Shown here one piece after another: positions 15,115 through 28,751 of a stretch of DNA of 64,000 bases. The DNA comes from Dechloromonas sp. Its GTDB lineage: Bacteria > Pseudomonadota > Gammaproteobacteria > Burkholderiales > Rhodocyclaceae. The stretch's first letter is position 1. Each line of letters begins with the position of its first letter. The stretch spans positions 1 through 64,000 of the forward strand of contig JAFLDQ010000002.1 of assembly GCA_017302355.1 (NCBI GenBank), written 5' to 3'. The notes under the pieces are model-generated. The model saw nothing but the letters and a program-made list of their open reading frames with translations, was not told the DNA's origin and ran no database searches. Made by a program: the position numbers and the translations under genes.

Positions 15115-16416
15115 TCACTTCATCGTCAGACGTTCGGGGACCGGCTTGAACTTGTCCATGCGCGACCACCACGGCATGCCGAGGAAGAATCCGAAGTAGA
15201 ACACCGTGCACACCTGGGAAACCAGTTCGCCCATCGGCGACGGCGACAGCGTACCCAGATAGCCGAGGATGAAGAAACAGATCACGAAGATGGTCAGCAT
15301 CGTCTTGTAAATCGGGCCACGATAGCGGATCGACTTGACGGGACTGCGATCGAGCCAGGGCAGGAAGGCGAAGATCACGACCGCGGCGCCCATCGCCACC
15401 ACGCCCCAGAACTTGGCGTCGAGGCCGAAGAAGTTCCAGACCATGGCGCGCAGGATCGAATAGTAGGGCGTGAAGTACCAGACCGGCGCGATGTGCGGCG
15501 GGGTCTTCAGCGGATCGGCCGGGTAGAAGTTCGGCGTTTCCAGGAAGTAGCCGCCACCCTCCGGAGCGAAGAACATGATGGCGGAGAAGACCATCAGGAA
15601 GACCACGACGCCGACGATATCCTTCACCGTGTAGTACGGGTGGAACGGGATGCCGTCGCGCGGGATGCCGTTCTCGTCCTTGTTGCCCTTGATCTCGATC
15701 CCATCCGGGTTGTTCGAACCGGTCTCGTGCAGCGCCAGGATGTGCGCCGCAACCAGGCCGAGCAGGATCAGCGGGAAGGCGATGACGTGGAACGAGAAGA
15801 AGCGGTTGAGCGTCGCGTCGCCGACGACGAAATCGCCGCGGATCAGGATCGACAGGTCATTGCCGATCACGGGAATGGCCGAGAACAGATTGACGATGAC
15901 CTGGGCGCCCCAGAAGGACATCTGTCCCCAGGGCAGCAGGTAGCCGAAGAAGGCTTCGCCCATCAGCACGAGGAAGATGCCGACCCCGAACAGCCAGGTC
16001 AGTTCGCGTGGCTTGCGATACGAGCCGTAGAGCAGACCGCGGAACATGTGCAGGTAGACGACGATGAAGAAGGCCGAGGCGCCGGTCGAGTGCATGTAGC
16101 GGATCAGCCAGCCGCCGGGCACGTCGCGCATGATGTACTCGACGGATGCGAACGCAACCGGCACGCCGTTGGCGTTCAGCGCGGCATCCGGCTTGTAGTG
16201 CATGACCAGGAAGATGCCGGTGACGATCTGGATGACCAGAACCAGCAAGGCCAGGGAACCGAAGAAATACCAGAAATTGAAATTCTTCGGAGCATAGTAT
16301 TCGGAGAGGTGCTCCTTCCACAGCGAGGTGGCCGGAAACCGGGCGTCCACCCACTCCAGAGCGTTGCCGCCAAGGGAGCCATCAGATTTGTATTTCTCGA
16401 CTTTGCCAGCAGCCAT
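15115..16416 (-). CDS. petB: Cytochrome b of the bc1 complex
   Basis: A 433-residue fused-type cytochrome b with about eight or nine membrane helices. Haem-ligand histidines are in RYMHSTGASAFFIVVYLHMFRG and FSFHVIAFPLILLGLVAAHIL. The quinol-oxidation motif reads PVWY (APVWYFTPYYS) rather than PEWY, the form I know from beta- and gammaproteobacteria. It catalyses quinol oxidation in the inner membrane. It starts two bases after petA stops. Confidence 0.95.
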   Translation of the reverse strand: MAAGKVEKYKSDGSLGGNALEWVDARFPATSLWKEHLSEYYAPKNFNFWYFFGSLALLVLVIQIVTGIFLVMHYKPDAALNANGVPVAFASVEYIMRDVPGGWLIRYMHSTGASAFFIVVYLHMFRGLLYGSYRKPRELTWLFGVGIFLVLMGEAFFGYLLPWGQMSFWGAQVIVNLFSAIPVIGNDLSILIRGDFVVGDATLNRFFSFHVIAFPLILLGLVAAHILALHETGSNNPDGIEIKGNKDENGIPRDGIPFHPYYTVKDIVGVVVFLMVFSAIMFFAPEGGGYFLETPNFYPADPLKTPPHIAPVWYFTPYYSILRAMVWNFFGLDAKFWGVVAMGAAVVIFAFLPWLDRSPVKSIRYRGPIYKTMLTIFVICFFILGYLGTLSPSPMGELVSQVCTVFYFGFFLGMPWWSRMDKFKPVPERLTMK

Positions 16417-16418
16417 TT

Positions 16419-17015
16419 CTATGCTCCCTTCTTGTCTTCGCCGATCAGGATGCGGCTCTCGGACAGATACACGTGCGGCGGGACCTCGAGATTGGTCGGC
16501 GCCGGCTTCGCCTTGAAGACGCGACCGGCGAAGTCAAAGGTCGAACCGTGACACGGGCACAGGAATCCGCCCAGCCAGTCACCCGGCATGCCCTCATCCG
16601 CACCCGCCTTGAATTTCGAAGAGGGCGAACAGCCCAGGTGGGTGCAGATGCCGATTACCACCATGAACTCCTTCTTGATCGAGCGCGTCTCGTTCCTGGC
16701 GTAAGCCGGCTGCATTTCCTTGTCCGACTTCGGATCGGCCACCTGACCATCCAGCTTGGGCAGGGTGGCGAGCATCTCCGCGGTCCGGTTGATGATCCAC
16801 ACCGGCTTGCCGCGCCACTCGACCGTCATCATCTGGCCGGCTTCCAGCTTGCTGATATCGGCTTCTACCGGAGCGCCTGCCGCCTTCGCCCGCTCGGATG
16901 GAAGCAAGCTGGAGACGAACGGCACCAGCGCGACAACCGCACCAGCCCCGCCCACGGCCGCAGTAGCGACGATCAGACGCCGTCTGCCGCAGTCCATTTT
17001 TCCTTGATTGCTCAT
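16419..17015 (-). CDS. petA: Ubiquinol-cytochrome c reductase Rieske iron-sulfur protein
   Basis: A 198-residue Rieske protein. An N-terminal Tat-type anchor (CGRRRLIVATAAVGGAGAVVALV) precedes the [2Fe-2S] domain with CTHLGCSP and CPCHGSTFD, including the disulfide cysteines. It is the mobile electron carrier of complex III. AGGGGT precedes ATG 17015. First gene of petABC, with a candidate promoter at 17064-17092. Confidence 0.95.
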   Translation of the reverse strand: MSNQGKMDCGRRRLIVATAAVGGAGAVVALVPFVSSLLPSERAKAAGAPVEADISKLEAGQMMTVEWRGKPVWIINRTAEMLATLPKLDGQVADPKSDKEMQPAYARNETRSIKKEFMVVIGICTHLGCSPSSKFKAGADEGMPGDWLGGFLCPCHGSTFDFAGRVFKAKPAPTNLEVPPHVYLSESRILIGEDKKGA

Positions 17016-17063
17016 AACGCTGACCCCTAAAGGAATTGGATGGTATTTGGAGGAAACGCCAAA

Positions 17064-17092
17064 TTATACGCCACGGGAACTCTCCTTAAAAG
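17064..17092 (-). promoter_or_regulatory. Candidate petABC promoter
   Basis: The minus strand has TATAAT (17064-17069) with a weak TTTTAA 17 bases upstream. The start would fall near 17057, some 42 bases before petA. Only the -10 box is convincing. Confidence 0.4.
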
Positions 17093-17104
17093 CCATTGTC
17101 GCCG

Positions 17105-17698
17105 TTAAAGGGTTCTTCGCTCCCGTAAGGCCTGGGCCAGCGTTCCGCTGTCGACATATTCCAGTTCACCGCCGACGGGCACGCCACGTGCAATCCTCGT
17201 CACGCTGACCCCTTTCGGTTTCACCATGGCGGCAATGTAATGTGCGGTAGCCTCGCCCTCGTTGGTGTAGTTCGTCGCCAGAATCACCTCCCGCACCACG
17301 CCATCGAGCACGCGCGCGATCAGCTGCTCGAGACCGAGTTCGCGGGCGCCGACCCCGTCCAGCGGAGAGATTCGACCCATCAGGACGTAATAAAGTCCGC
17401 GATACGCATGGGTCTGTTCCATCATGTTCATGTCGACCGGAGTTTCCACGATGCACAGCAGCGACGCATCCCGGCGGGGCGAGGCGCAACGCTCGCATAT
17501 CTCGCTCTCGGCGAAGGTATTGCAGCGCCGGCAATGGCGGACCGACGCCAGGGCATTCGCCAGTGCATCCCCGAGTTGCCGGGCGCCATTCCTGTCGTGC
17601 TGCAGAAGATGGTAGGCCATGCGCTGAGCCGACTTCGGCCCGACGCCGGGCAAACAGCGCAGCGCTTCGATCAGCGCCTGCAGACCGGAGGGGTTCAC
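17105..17698 (-). CDS. recR: Recombination protein RecR
   Basis: A 197-residue RecR. The helix-hairpin-helix region is [22 protein letters not shown]4 zinc finger is formed by [16 protein letters not shown], and a Toprim domain follows ([16 protein letters not shown]). It works with RecFO to load RecA at single-strand gaps. It follows ybaB by four bases in the conserved dnaX-ybaB-recR order. Confidence 0.95.
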   Translation of the reverse strand: MNPSGLQALIEALRCLPGVGPKSAQRMAYHLLQHDRNGARQLGDALANALASVRHCRRCNTFAESEICERCASPRRDASLLCIVETPVDMNMMEQTHAYRGLYYVLMGRISPLDGVGARELGLEQLIARVLDGVVREVILATNYTNEGEATAHYIAAMVKPKGVSVTRIARGVPVGGELEYVDSGTLAQALRERRTL

Positions 17699-17702
17699 GC
17701 GC

Positions 17703-18026
17703 TCAGAACGGCAGCTTCATCCCGGGGGGCAGGTTCAGACCCGCCGCGAATCCCGCCATCTTTTCCTTGCTCAATTCCTCGCCACGACGCACCGCATCGT
17801 TGACCGCGGCAGCAATCAGGTCTTCGAGCATCTCGCGGTCATCGAGAACCGACGGATCGATACTCACCCGACGGACATCATGAGCACAGGTCATCACGAC
17901 CTTGACCATGCCGGCGCCCGACTGTCCTTCGACTTCGGTCACGGCAAGCTGCTCCTGGGCCTTCTTCATGTTGTCCTGCATTGCCTGGGCCTGTTTCATC
18001 AGGCCCGCCAAGCCACCTTTCATCAT
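17703..18026 (-). CDS. ybaB: Nucleoid-associated protein YbaB/EbfC
   Basis: A 107-residue YbaB family protein. It begins [20 protein letters not shown] and carries the family core [22 protein letters not shown]. It forms dimers that bind DNA. ATG 18026 fits family length; longer in-frame readings overlap dnaX and are not credible. It sits 13 bases after the dnaX stop. Confidence 0.94.
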   Translation of the reverse strand: MMKGGLAGLMKQAQAMQDNMKKAQEQLAVTEVEGQSGAGMVKVVMTCAHDVRRVSIDPSVLDDREMLEDLIAAAVNDAVRRGEELSKEKMAGFAAGLNLPPGMKLPF

Positions 18027-18039
18027 GTCCTGATCTCCG

Positions 18040-19650
18040 CTATACGATGGGTTTGATCGATGATTCAACCAGTGCGCCATCGAAGTTCTCGATGACGTCA
18101 CGGACGAATGCATCCCGTTCAATCGAGGCAACCGCCGCCTCCTGCCGGTCGCGCCGTTCCCGGTCGAGCGCGACCGCCGGGGTATCGCCCTCGGTCGGCG
18201 CAAGTTCGAAGCGCACGGCCACCGGCCGCTCCAGGTATGAACTGAGCGCTTGCTGCAATCTCTCCGGCGCCGGTTTCATCTGGAGATGGGCGTGCGCCGG
18301 CGCCAGGCGAAGCACGCAGTCGGATTCGCCGATCTCCTTGAGTTCACAGTGCTGGGCGAGTTCCCGTGCCAGACCGTTCAAATGCAGCGCGGCAACCATG
18401 TCACGCCACCCGTTCCCCGGCGCACCGCCGCTGCCGTCCTGCGCGCTGGACTGCGCCCGTGGGCTATGCGCCGCGAGAGGCGCTGGAATTGCCACGGCAC
18501 CGGTAGCCTTCGCTGCCGCCGCCCGCTGAACCGAAGAGTGCACTGCCTGGACGACGTCAGCCACCGACTCCGGCCTGAAGCCATGCAAGCGGAGCAGGGT
18601 CATGACGAAGCCGGCATATTCGTCCGGCGCCATGGACAGCTCGGCCCGCCCGTGAATCACGATCTGATAGGCCAGCTGGACGAACTCCGGCGCAAGCATG
18701 GCGGCCAGGGCAAGGAGACGGTCGCGGTCCGGATCCTCGTCGTCCAGGGAGTCGGGGGCAATCTGGACAACCTGCAGGCGGGTCAGCAGACCCGCAAGTT
18801 CCTGAAGCGCGATGCCAAACGAAAGACTGTGCAGCGCCATATCGGCCGCGAGGCGCAGAAGTTCCGCCGCGTCGCCGGAGTGAACCGCTTCGAGGATGGA
18901 AAAGAGATAGTCGAGGTCGACCGTGCCGAGCATTGCGCGAACCGGCGCCTCCTCGACCTTGCCGGCGCCGTGCGCTATCGCCTGATCGAGAAGGGAAAGC
19001 GCATCGCGCATGCTGCCGGCCGCGGAGCGCGCGATCAACGCGAGCGCCGGCACATCGTACGCCACGCCTTCGGCCTGGAGGACATGAGCCAGGTGGGCTG
19101 CAATCGACCCCGGGGGCATCTGCTTCAGATTGAACTGCAGACAGCGCGAGAGCACGGTGACCGGAATCTTCTGGGGATCGGTCGTCGCCAGGATGAACTT
19201 GACGTGTTCGGGCGGCTCCTCGAGCGTCTTCAACATCGCGTTGAACGCCGGCTTGGAGAGCATGTGTACTTCGTCGATCACGTAGACCTTGTAGCGGCCG
19301 CGGGTCGGCGCGTAGACCGCGTTCTCCAGCAGCTGGCGCATTTCCTCGACCCCGGTGTTGGTCGCCGCGTCGACTTCCAGAAGATCGACGAAACGCCCCG
19401 CATCGATCTCCTGGCATGCCGAGCAGATGCCGCAGGGCGTGTCCGTCACACCCGTCTCGCAGTTCAGCGACTTGGCGAGAATCCGCGCGAGGGTCGTCTT
19501 GCCTACCCCGCGCGTACCGGTAAACAGATAGGCATGATGAAGGCGCTGACTGGCGAGTGCATGCGTCAACGCACGCACCACGTGTTCCTGCCCGACCAGA
19601 CTGGTGAAGCCCCGCGGCCGCCACTTTCGCGCGAGAACCTGGTAAGTCAT
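18040..19650 (-). CDS. dnaX: DNA polymerase III subunits gamma and tau
   Basis: A 536-residue DnaX. It begins [21 protein letters not shown]. Walker A is [16 protein letters not shown], the zinc module is [10 protein letters not shown] with an earlier cysteine, and Walker B is [10 protein letters not shown], followed by the sensor SRCLQFNLK. Domain III and a tau-like C-terminus follow. It is the clamp-loader ATPase. A GTG three codons upstream (19659) is possible; ATG 19650 matches the family start. I did not see a clear slippery site for gamma production. Confidence 0.95.
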   Translation of the reverse strand: MTYQVLARKWRPRGFTSLVGQEHVVRALTHALASQRLHHAYLFTGTRGVGKTTLARILAKSLNCETGVTDTPCGICSACQEIDAGRFVDLLEVDAATNTGVEEMRQLLENAVYAPTRGRYKVYVIDEVHMLSKPAFNAMLKTLEEPPEHVKFILATTDPQKIPVTVLSRCLQFNLKQMPPGSIAAHLAHVLQAEGVAYDVPALALIARSAAGSMRDALSLLDQAIAHGAGKVEEAPVRAMLGTVDLDYLFSILEAVHSGDAAELLRLAADMALHSLSFGIALQELAGLLTRLQVVQIAPDSLDDEDPDRDRLLALAAMLAPEFVQLAYQIVIHGRAELSMAPDEYAGFVMTLLRLHGFRPESVADVVQAVHSSVQRAAAAKATGAVAIPAPLAAHSPRAQSSAQDGSGGAPGNGWRDMVAALHLNGLARELAQHCELKEIGESDCVLRLAPAHAHLQMKPAPERLQQALSSYLERPVAVRFELAPTEGDTPAVALDRERRDRQEAAVASIERDAFVRDVIENFDGALVESSIKPIV

Positions 19651-19683
19651 GCGCCCCACAAGAATGAAGAAAAGGAAATGGCG

Positions 19684-19780
19684 AGCCTAACCCCCGGCAC
19701 TTGCGGCAAATGGCTGTGGCTGCTTCCTTCCGGACCTGACCAGGTTCACCGAACCGCAATGCGGGGAGACCCGCCGCCGC
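19684..19780 (-). ncRNA. ffs: Signal recognition particle RNA (4.5S)
   Basis: The minus strand contains the universal SRP domain IV core (GGTCAGGTCCGGAAGGAAGC at about 19725-19744). Flanking arms, TCTCCCCGCATTGCGG on one side and CCGCAAGTGCCGGGGG on the other, pair to give the long hairpin of small bacterial SRP RNA. Ends are approximate. It lies just upstream of dnaX. Confidence 0.92.
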
Positions 19781-19823
19781 GAATACTAGCACGCTGGAGC
19801 CGCAAATCCTCGGTCTCCAAAGC

Positions 19824-19860
19824 AAAAAACCCCCGTTCCGTAAGGATTGTTGGGGGTTTT
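19824..19860 (-). terminator. Terminator of the rRNA operon
   Basis: AAAACCCCC pairs with GGGGGTTTT around a 17-base loop; the minus strand ends in TTTTTT. It lies directly past the 5S gene. Confidence 0.85.
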
Positions 19861-19872
19861 GTGTTTGGGGGA

Positions 19873-19986
19873 GCCTGGCGATGACCTACTTTCTCACACG
19901 GAAGTGCAATATCATCGGCGCGGTTTCGTTTCACGGTCCTGTTCGGGAAGGGAAGGGGTGGGTCCGAAACGCCATGGTCGCCAAGC
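19873..19986 (-). rRNA. rrf: 5S ribosomal RNA
   Basis: The minus strand begins near GCTTGGCGACCATGGCG and ends near AAGTAGGTCATCGCCAGGCT. It contains the conserved CCGAACAGGACCGTGAAAC-like loop. About 114 bases; ends approximate. Confidence 0.93.
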
Positions 19987-20090
19987 GTAACTGGTTGCTG
20001 CGGCGTATTTTGGGGGTACGGCGCAGCCGGGACGGGGAGAAGGTTGTGGTTGTGACTGCCTGGAGTTGCTGCAGTGTTGCAAGGTTATAG

Positions 20091-22962
<2,872 letters not shown>

Positions 22963-22970
<8 letters not shown>

Positions 22971-22980
22971 CTATAACCTT
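22963..22980 (-). repeat. 5' arm of the 23S processing stem
   Basis: Partner of 20082-20099; the 18-base complement is perfect. Confidence 0.75.
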
Positions 22981-23255
22981 AGACCCTCAGCGAGCTTGCG
23001 CTCCCAAAGGCCCGGCCATAAGACGAACTCGCTTGTGCGACCCCACCACTGCTGACAACAGCAATGAGGTCAATGCAATCACACAACTGTGCAGCACACC
23101 GGCTCGATGTACTGCACACTTCTTCCACTTTGTTAAAGAGCAAACCTCAAACAACCGACAGCAACGCTGCCGATCAAGAAGTCAGACAGTAAGACGAACA
23201 CCCCGACTCAAACGGGTTCATCCACCTGTCTGACCTCTCGAACCCCTCGAAGCAC
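22981..23255 (-). other. Spacer between tRNA-Ala and 23S
   Basis: About 275 bases without a gene. It holds a boxA element (23131-23142). I see nothing else I can name. Confidence 0.6.
23131..23142 (-). promoter_or_regulatory. boxA antitermination element in the 16S-23S spacer
   Basis: The minus strand reads TGCTCTTTAACA, identical to the E. coli rrn boxA, the NusB/NusE binding site that prevents Rho termination in rRNA operons. Confidence 0.85.
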
Positions 23256-23331
23256 TGGTGGAGCTGGTCGGGATCGAACCGACGACCTACGGCTTGCAAA
23301 GCCGCCGCTCTCCCAGCTGAGCTACAGCCCC
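23256..23331 (-). tRNA. tRNA-Ala (TGC)
   Basis: A 76-base cloverleaf on the minus strand. Acceptor GGGGCTG pairs with CAGCTCC, and CCA is encoded. The anticodon loop CTTTGCAAG gives TGC. It lies in the rrn spacer. Confidence 0.96.
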
Positions 23332-23358
23332 GTCCTTCTCGAGCAACCTAAAAAAGCG

Positions 23359-23435
23359 TGGTGGGTCTGGTTGGATTCGAACCAACGACCCCCGCCTTAT
23401 CAAGACGGTGCTCTAACCGACTGAGCTACAGACCC
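23359..23435 (-). tRNA. tRNA-Ile (GAT)
   Basis: A 77-base cloverleaf. Acceptor GGGTCTG pairs with CAGACCC, and CCA is encoded. The anticodon loop CTTGATAAG gives GAT. First tRNA after 16S. Confidence 0.96.
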
Positions 23436-23459
23436 TCATGCCTTCGAGGCTCTTGGTCT

Positions 23460-23473
23460 GAACAACCGATAAG
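23460..23473 (-). repeat. 3' arm of the 16S processing stem
   Basis: Plus-strand GAACAACCGATAAG is the perfect reverse complement of CTTATCGGTTGTTC at 25151-25164. The pair encloses the 16S gene and should be an RNase III stem. Confidence 0.75.
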
Positions 23474-23506
23474 TTGTGGATACTTGGCCGCCGCAGCCTT
23501 TCTCTT

Positions 23507-25045
<1,539 letters not shown>

Positions 25046-25150
25046 ATCCTACAAAGTACTCAAAATACTGACTTAATCAGCATGAGCACCAATCATTGCG
25101 AAACATAAAAGCCGCCGAAACGACTTCGCCGCAACAACCAAGCACCCACA

Positions 25151-25164
25151 CTTATCGGTTGTTC
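25151..25164 (-). repeat. 5' arm of the 16S processing stem
   Basis: Partner of 23460-23473; the 14-base complement is perfect. Confidence 0.75.
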
Positions 25165-25167
25165 AAC

Positions 25168-25180
25168 TTTTTAAAGAACC
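25168..25180 (-). promoter_or_regulatory. boxA-like element in the rrn leader
   Basis: The minus strand reads GGTTCTTTAAAAA, a relaxed version of the spacer boxA, placed as expected between promoter and 16S. Confidence 0.55.
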
Positions 25181-25359
25181 GCCGCAATCGCTGCAGCAGA
25201 GAAACGAAATTATGATCAACTCAGAACAAACCGTCAACCCCCTGCGCCGCTTTTTTCCAATCCGACTCAAACACCGCCAGACCCGCAACACAGACTTCCC
25301 GCCTCGCTCTCCCAACCGCCGCAGCCGATAAAACCACCGCAGCGCTGAAAGAGGGGCGC

Positions 25360-25387
25360 ATTATAAACACCAAAACAGAACGGTCAA
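25360..25387 (-). promoter_or_regulatory. rRNA operon promoter (sigma-70)
   Basis: The minus strand has TTGACC, a 16-base spacer and TATAAT, followed by the GC-rich discriminator GCGCCCC. This is the typical make-up of a growth-rate and ppGpp-controlled rRNA promoter. Confidence 0.85.
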
Positions 25388-25493
25388 CTGACGAAACGAA
25401 AAGACAGAGCGAAGTCAGGCTCGATGGAGAACCACCCCGCCCATTAAGCCCCTGCGAGCACGCCTATGCTCGGACCCCGCCCCTCAGCGCGCG

Positions 25494-26252
25494 CTATTCG
25501 CGGTGGATCGCAAATCCGCCCCATGTCTGACTGACCGGCATGATCTCCAGAGTATTGATGTTGAGATGGGGCGGCTGGGTCATGAGCCAGAAGCAGGTCT
25601 CGGCGATATCCTGCGGCTGCACGGGACTTGCCCCTGCATAGGTCGCGTCGTAGCGTGCCTGGTCGCCACCGAAGCGCACAAGCGTGAACTCGCTTTCACA
25701 CAGACCAGGCTCCAGATCGGTGACGCGGACCCCGGTACCAGCCAAGTCGCAACGCAGGCCCAGCGAGAACTGCCGGACGAAGGCCTTCGTCCCTCCATAA
25801 ACGTTACCGCCCTGATAAGGCCAGTTACCGGCTACCGAGCCGATATTCACGATACTGGCGCCCCGACCATGAGCAATCAGCCGCGGCAGAAGCATACGAG
25901 TGGTGAACATCAGGCCCTTGACGTTCGTATCCACCATCGTCTCCCAGTCGTCGAGACTGCACTGGTGCGCCGGATCGATACCGAGCGCGAGACCGGCGTT
26001 GTTGATCAGACCAGTCAACCGCGCAAACCTGTCGGGAAGATTGTCGATGGCCTCCTGCATTGCTTGCCGATCGCGCACGTCGACGGCCAGCGTCAGGACT
26101 TCCGTCTTAGTTGCGAGCTCTTCGCCGATCAATTTGAGGCGTTGCTCGCGGCGTCCGGTGATGATCAGGTTCCACCCGGCGTCGGCAAACCGCCGGGCGC
26201 ACGCTTCGCCGAAGCCGGAGGTGGCGCCGGTGATGAAAATGGAGTTGGTCAT
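25494..26252 (-). CDS. ydfG: Short-chain dehydrogenase, YdfG-like
   Basis: A 252-residue classical SDR. The nucleotide motif is TGATSGFGEACARRFA, followed by NNAG, the serine in VNIGSVAGNWPY, and the catalytic YGGTK. The overall pattern, including MFTTRMLLPRLIAHGRG and the C-terminal LEIMPVSQTWGGF, matches the YdfG group, which oxidises L-serine, L-allo-threonine or 3-hydroxypropionate with NADP. Start: the second Met (26252) has GGAG eight bases before it; the first Met (26258) sits too close. The exact substrate is not certain. Confidence 0.85.
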   Translation of the reverse strand: MTNSIFITGATSGFGEACARRFADAGWNLIITGRREQRLKLIGEELATKTEVLTLAVDVRDRQAMQEAIDNLPDRFARLTGLINNAGLALGIDPAHQCSLDDWETMVDTNVKGLMFTTRMLLPRLIAHGRGASIVNIGSVAGNWPYQGGNVYGGTKAFVRQFSLGLRCDLAGTGVRVTDLEPGLCESEFTLVRFGGDQARYDATYAGASPVQPQDIAETCFWLMTQPPHLNINTLEIMPVSQTWGGFAIHRE

Positions 26253-26310
26253 GTTCATATCTCCGCACTAAAAGGTTGGCTGGAAGGTCCGCGAGTCTTC
26301 CGAATCGTCA

Positions 26311-27225
26311 TCAGGTCCGATGAACGTCCGCGGGCATTGGAGCCCTGCGCATGGTGAAGACGATGCCCCCGAGCACCAGCGCCATCCCGACGAAGTGATA
26401 CCAGTAGGGTCGTTCGCCGAGCAGCGCTGTCGAGAGAATCGCCGCAAAGACGGGTTGCAGATGAATGAAGAGCGAACCTACCGCCGGACCGACAGCCACC
26501 AAGCCGGCGTTGAAACAGATGAACCCCAGAAAGGCTGCGACGATTCCCGCGTAGAGAATACCTGCGAGTGAGCCGAGGTGAAGGTTGATCGAATGCCCTG
26601 ACGCAGCCTCCCAGGCATAGGCGGGCGCCATCACCGCAAGACCGACGACGATCAAGGCCGCCAGCAGCAACATCGGGTGCACCCCCTGGGGCCTCCACTG
26701 CAGACCCACCGTGTAGATGCTCCAGGCCAGCACCGCAAGCAGCATCCAGAGATCGCCGGTGTTCAAGCTCAGTCCGAGCAAGGCATCGACGCTTCCGCGG
26801 CTGATCAGAATCACCACGCCGACCAGAGAAACAAAAACCCCGATCGCCTCCGACCTCGTCAGTCGCTTTCCCAGAAAAAGGAAGGCCAGTGCGATCGTGG
26901 CGACCGGAATGAAGGAGTTTAGGAGCGTCGCACTGGTCGCAGTCGTGTACTGCACCGCCACATACGAAAATGTGTTGTAGCACCCCACCCCGAACACGCC
27001 GAGAAAGACCACCCGCTTCCACGCCGCGCGCAGAACTGGCCATTGGGCCCTCAGATGTGGCAAGGCAAGCGGAAGGACGCAAACGAAGGCCGTGACCCAA
27101 CGCCAAAAGGCAAGTGCGACCGGAGGCAGGTCGGCGCGCAACCCACGACTCATCACCATGTTGCCCGCCCAGAAGAGCGAGGCCAGCGCGAGCAACAGAT
27201 AGGGATTGAATCGGAGGGGTTTCAT
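26311..27225 (-). CDS. EamA/DMT-family transporter
   Basis: A 304-residue protein with two EamA repeats and about ten membrane helices. It begins MKPLRFNPYLLLALASLFWAGN and includes RTEAIGV-like and LGERPYWYHFVGMALVLGG signatures at the ends of the repeats. This drug/metabolite family often exports amino acids or other metabolites. ATG 27225 is preceded by AGGAC. It is 58 bases upstream of the SDR gene, on the same strand. Substrate unknown. Confidence 0.85.
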   Translation of the reverse strand: MKPLRFNPYLLLALASLFWAGNMVMSRGLRADLPPVALAFWRWVTAFVCVLPLALPHLRAQWPVLRAAWKRVVFLGVFGVGCYNTFSYVAVQYTTATSATLLNSFIPVATIALAFLFLGKRLTRSEAIGVFVSLVGVVILISRGSVDALLGLSLNTGDLWMLLAVLAWSIYTVGLQWRPQGVHPMLLLAALIVVGLAVMAPAYAWEAASGHSINLHLGSLAGILYAGIVAAFLGFICFNAGLVAVGPAVGSLFIHLQPVFAAILSTALLGERPYWYHFVGMALVLGGIVFTMRRAPMPADVHRT

Positions 27226-27492
27226 GAACGAAGTCCTGTACTGTGTTCGGTATTGAATGATGGTTGTTTGCATCGACAAGATAAACAGCCGCGCTCAAGC
27301 AACTCCATTCCACTGCTCTGAACAATCGCCCAGTCCCCTTCGCCCGACGAGGACCCCTGTCGCGTAGAATCAGCCGACTCCATGACACGGCTCGGTGGCA
27401 ACAGAGTCACCGCCCCGGAGGCCGGCTTACGGGCAGGATGCAGCAACTCCTGCACCGTCCCGACCTGCAAACCCGAACCCGCCCTCAGAACC

Positions 27493-28596
27493 ATGTCTCC
27501 CAACCGATTTTCTCACCACGATTACCCATCCCAGCTCGCCGCCAAGGTTGCCCGCTTCAAAAGCGACTTTGCCGCATTTGGGCTTCCTGAACCTCAGGTT
27601 TTTGAGTCCCAACCAAGTCACTATCGTCTGCGTGCGGAGTTTCGCATGTGGCACGCGGGAGACGGGATCGACTATGCGATGTATGACCCGGCTAGCCCCA
27701 AAACCCCGGTCATCATCAGCGAGTTCCCAGCCGCTGCCGAATCGATCTGTCGCGCAATGGTGCAACTCAGGAAGCACCTGCAGGGCAACGAGGCATTGAA
27801 GCGTCGTCTCTTTCAGACCGAGTTTCTCGCCACGCTCAGCGGTGAGCTGATGATCAGCCTCGTTTACCACCGTCCCCTGGACGACGCGTGGCAAGCGGCT
27901 GCGCGGACACTCGCGGCGGAACTCGGGGTCCGGCTGATTGGCCGCAGTCGGAAGCAGAAGATCGTGCTCGACCGTGATTGGGTTCTGGAAGGATTCGAGG
28001 TTGACGGGCGCGAGTTGCGCTACCAGCAGATCGAGGGCAGCTTCACACAGCCCAATGGTGGCGTGAATCGTCAGATGCTCGGCTGGGCACGCGCCCAAGC
28101 TGCCGGCCTCGGTGGCGACATGCTCGAACTTTACTGTGGCAACGGAAACTTCACGATCGCACTGGCGCCGCTGTTTCAACGCGTGCTTGCCACCGAACTC
28201 AGCAAGTCTTCCGTTCGCGCCGCACACTACAATCTCGACACCAACCAGGTGAACAATGTCACCCTCGTGCGCATGTCGAGCGACGAGATCAGTGACGCTT
28301 TCGCGAAGGGACGAGCTTATCGGCGCCTGAAGGACATCGATATCGAAAGCTACCGATTTTCAACCCTGTTCGTGGATCCACCGCGCAGTGGCCTCGACGA
28401 GGAGACACTCGGGCTTGCCCGGCAGTTCAACCACATTCTCTACATTTCCTGCAATCCGCAGACGCTCCGCGACAATGTCGCGGCGCTGCACGACTCACAT
28501 CGCATCACTGCGGCAGCCGCGTTCGATCAGTTTCCCTACACGCATCACCTCGAATGCGGCCTGCTGCTGGAGAAACGCGAACGCCTCACGCCCTAG
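27493..28596 (+). CDS. trmA: tRNA (uracil-5-)-methyltransferase TrmA
   Basis: A 367-residue TrmA. The SAM-binding segment is DMLELYCGNGNFTIALA, the nucleophile motif is ILYISCNPQTLRDN, and the base DPPRSGLDEET and C-terminal YTHHLECGLLLEK are all present. It makes ribothymidine at tRNA position 54. It lacks the iron-sulfur cysteines of RlmD, which separates it from that paralogue. Start 27493 matches family length; the ribosome site is poor. It is divergent from the EamA gene. Confidence 0.94.
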   Translation: MSPNRFSHHDYPSQLAAKVARFKSDFAAFGLPEPQVFESQPSHYRLRAEFRMWHAGDGIDYAMYDPASPKTPVIISEFPAAAESICRAMVQLRKHLQGNEALKRRLFQTEFLATLSGELMISLVYHRPLDDAWQAAARTLAAELGVRLIGRSRKQKIVLDRDWVLEGFEVDGRELRYQQIEGSFTQPNGGVNRQMLGWARAQAAGLGGDMLELYCGNGNFTIALAPLFQRVLATELSKSSVRAAHYNLDTNQVNNVTLVRMSSDEISDAFAKGRAYRRLKDIDIESYRFSTLFVDPPRSGLDEETLGLARQFNHILYISCNPQTLRDNVAALHDSHRITAAAAFDQFPYTHHLECGLLLEKRERLTP

Positions 28597-28675
28597 ACGC
28601 ACGCCTCACTCGTCGAGCTTCTGCGCTCGCACCTTTCGCCTTACCTCATCACCATTCGAATCCGCGCACTTCAAA

Positions 28676-28723
28676 GCGAGAGAGGCCACTCCTGCCAAAT
28701 CTGGCAGGAGTGGCCTCTCTCGC
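28676..28723. terminator. Very long perfect hairpin between trmA and the binding-protein gene
   Basis: Left arm 28676-28697 and right arm 28702-28723 are perfectly complementary over 22 bases, with a four-base loop AATC. It lies between convergent genes, so a bidirectional terminator is likely, though neither side has a proper T tract. Confidence 0.65.
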
Positions 28724-28751
28724 GTGAACGAAACAGCTTGGCTCTTCTGAC

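Larger units (their letters stand above)
25046..25493 (-). other. rRNA operon leader and promoter region
   Basis: A 448-base region with no credible gene. On the minus strand it holds the promoter (25360-25387), a boxA-like element (25168-25180) and the 5' arm of the 16S processing stem (25151-25164). It is AT-richer than the neighbours. Bases 25388-25493 may hold upstream elements or the end of the SDR transcript; I see no clear terminator. Confidence 0.6.

Noticed and set aside
15430..15500. PVWY in place of PEWY in cytochrome b as a novelty
   Set aside because: This variant is known in beta- and gammaproteobacteria.
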